From positions 1 to 32,348 of the forward strand of contig JAJCZJ010000121.1 in assembly GCA_029262455.1 (NCBI GenBank): a DNA stretch of 32,348 bases. Reading direction: 5' to 3'. The stretch is from Deltaproteobacteria bacterium. Lineage in GTDB: Bacteria > Desulfobacterota > Binatia > HRBIN30 > CADEER01. The number at the start of each line of letters is the position of its first letter. Positions within the stretch are counted from its first letter, which is position 1. Made by a program: the position numbers and the translations under genes. This document shows positions 31,337 to 32,348 of the stretch, piece by piece. The notes under the pieces were generated by a model. The model made no database searches. It was not told the DNA's origin and saw only the letters and a list, made by a program, of their open reading frames with translations.

Positions 31337-31945
31337 TTAATTCTCGATTGCGCCGACTCGGCCGCTGGCGTCGAAGTTGATTCGCACGCGATTAAACTTG
31401 TTCGTCCAGTAGACGAACGATAAGGCGTCGGCGTCGGGATTCACGTGCCGAGGCGGGTGCCCCATCGCCAACACGACTCCACGGCGCGACATCCCGACAA
31501 TCGCACGACCCTCGCGGACACCCTGTCGATCGATGGACGAAAGAGCGGCGACCTCGGAACTCGGGCACGACGGTCCGAAGAACCTCTTCAAGTGGGCGGG
31601 GAAGGGCTCGGCCGCTGCCTTGTGATTGAGGTAGTCGTACTCCACCCCGGTGCTGACGACACGGAACTTGAACGACTTGCTCCCCAGACCGAGGTACTCG
31701 ACCTCGGTACACACCGGAATCAGACCCTTCTGCTGGTAGTTCACCGCAAACAACCGATTCCGCTTATCGTCGGGATGCAAATTGACCAGCGTGTAGCCGC
31801 GGCCCGTGCTCAGTCCCGCCATTACGGCGTCGACCTCATGCGATTGTGACGCGCAGCCAATCAGGCCGACGACCAGAAGGGTCGCGCATGTTCGAGCCAT
31901 CGCCCGCAATCCAACTATGTACTTTCGAGCTGACGTAGTTCTCAT
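31337..31945 (-). CDS. Lipoprotein with SmpA/OmlA (BamE-like) C-terminal region
   Basis: 202 aa from ATG 31945, supported by GGGAGG 7 nt upstream. The n-region is basic, then TLLVVGLIGCASQ gives a lipobox (LIGC, Cys31), so it is an outer- or inner-membrane lipoprotein. The middle region is a beta-rich domain (YTLVNLHPDDKRNRLFAVNYQQKGLIPVCTEVEYLGL). The last about 55 residues (GRAIVGMSRRGVVLAMGHPP through RVRINFDASGRVGAIEN) have the GM-x-R-x-x-V-x(3)G-x-P pattern of SmpA/OmlA domains. Family knowledge links such domains to outer-membrane assembly, but most paralogues are uncharacterised. Confidence 0.72.
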   Translation of the reverse strand: MRTTSARKYIVGLRAMARTCATLLVVGLIGCASQSHEVDAVMAGLSTGRGYTLVNLHPDDKRNRLFAVNYQQKGLIPVCTEVEYLGLGSKSFKFRVVSTGVEYDYLNHKAAAEPFPAHLKRFFGPSCPSSEVAALSSIDRQGVREGRAIVGMSRRGVVLAMGHPPRHVNPDADALSFVYWTNKFNRVRINFDASGRVGAIEN

Positions 31946-32130
31946 CAAACAACCTCCCTGTAACGCGCCCGGCGTGAATACTTCCGGAGCTCTCGCTCGA
32001 AATCACGAGAAGACGCTTGGTCTGAAATGCGGCAATACACGAATCAAATTTCTCGAACACGCGCAATCGGTCGAAATCGTGAGGGCGAGGCTGCTCTCAC
32101 TCGCAACTCTCTGGTCTCGCACGAAGCCAC

Positions 32131-32348
32131 TTTGTACGCGGCTCGGCGGCGCCTCTCCCTCCCGGTTGCAGGGGAGCCGCTTTGTACGCGGCTCGGCGGC
32201 GCCTCTCCCTCCCGGTTGCAGGGGAGCCGCTTTGTGCGCGGCTCGGCGGCGCCTCTCCCTCCCGGTTGCAGGGGAGCCGCTTTGTACGCGGCTCGGCGGC
32301 GCCTCTCCCTCCCGGTTGCAGGGGAGCCGCTTTGTACGCGGCTCGGCG
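32131..32348. repeat. 50-bp tandem repeat array running off the window
   Basis: Units begin at 32131, 32181, 32231, 32281 and 32331, exactly 50 bp apart: four complete copies and an 18-bp partial at the edge. The only difference seen is A to G at 32236 (TTTGTGCGCG). Each unit can fold: GCGGCTC (32138-32144) pairs with GAGCCGC (32174-32180), with an inner CTCCC/GGGAG pairing. No TAA, TAG or TGA occurs in the unit on either strand. The full array length is not visible. Confidence 0.95.

Noticed and set aside
32131-32348. Possible CRISPR array or iteron-type origin
   Set aside because: The 50-bp units are directly joined with no spacers, and no replication or partition gene is adjacent in the window.

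Overview
The window is GC-rich bacterial chromosomal DNA, probably from an uncultured deltaproteobacterium-like lineage such as Candidatus Binatia, Desulfobacterota or Myxococcota. This assignment is from memory of gene families, not from a search. The clues are a secreted beta-helix protein with a DUF4215-type Cys box, a DUF1566 protein with a four-cysteine N-terminal region, an XrtA/PEP-CTERM-style exopolysaccharide gene set, and a REP-associated tyrosine transposase (RAYT).

Layout. (1) 1-2.6 kb: a RAYT-family gene with a variant HUH motif, a block of about 36-bp direct repeats directly upstream of it, and an acetoacetate-decarboxylase-family gene. (2) 2.76-5.83 kb: a 3-kb segment bounded by an intact tRNA-Arg(CCT) gene on the right and a degraded 36-bp copy of its 3' end on the left, the geometry of a tRNA-integrated island. 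It carries a secreted DUF1566 protein, a DUF6506-like protein and a vapBC toxin-antitoxin pair, but no integrase. (3) 6.26-20.85 kb: thirteen minus-strand genes, most with 1-8 nt overlaps, forming one envelope-glycan locus. In transcription order these are polysaccharide deacetylase, a twin-domain CDP-alcohol phosphotransferase, sulfotransferase, methyltransferase, Pol-beta-type nucleotidyltransferase, alkaline-phosphatase-superfamily enzyme, GT4, O-antigen-ligase-like protein, membrane GT2, FemAB-like protein, GT2, GNAT acetyltransferase and a GT-C-like membrane protein. A murJ-family flippase gene is divergent from it. (4) 23.0-24.9 kb: a secreted beta-helix protein. (5) 25.0-26.7 kb: an SDR oxidoreductase and a methyltransferase. 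(6) 26.9-30.8 kb: a divergent aromatic-catabolism-like module (MhpA-type flavin monooxygenase and VOC protein on one side; TetR regulator, FAH-family hydrolase and DoxX on the other) with two tandem 16-bp palindromes between the arms. (7) 30.9-32.3 kb: a VOC protein, a perfect 14-bp-stem hairpin, a lipoprotein, and an exact 50-bp tandem repeat that runs off the window.

The envelope locus most likely builds a lipid-linked glycan inside the cell, flips it (MurJ-type or another carrier), ligates or polymerises it, and decorates it with sulfate, acyl or aminoacyl groups and perhaps a phospho-alcohol. The best candidate for something undescribed is the twin CDP-alcohol phosphotransferase at 18284-19948. 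Both halves keep the metal-binding part of the family motif but replace its last Asp with His.
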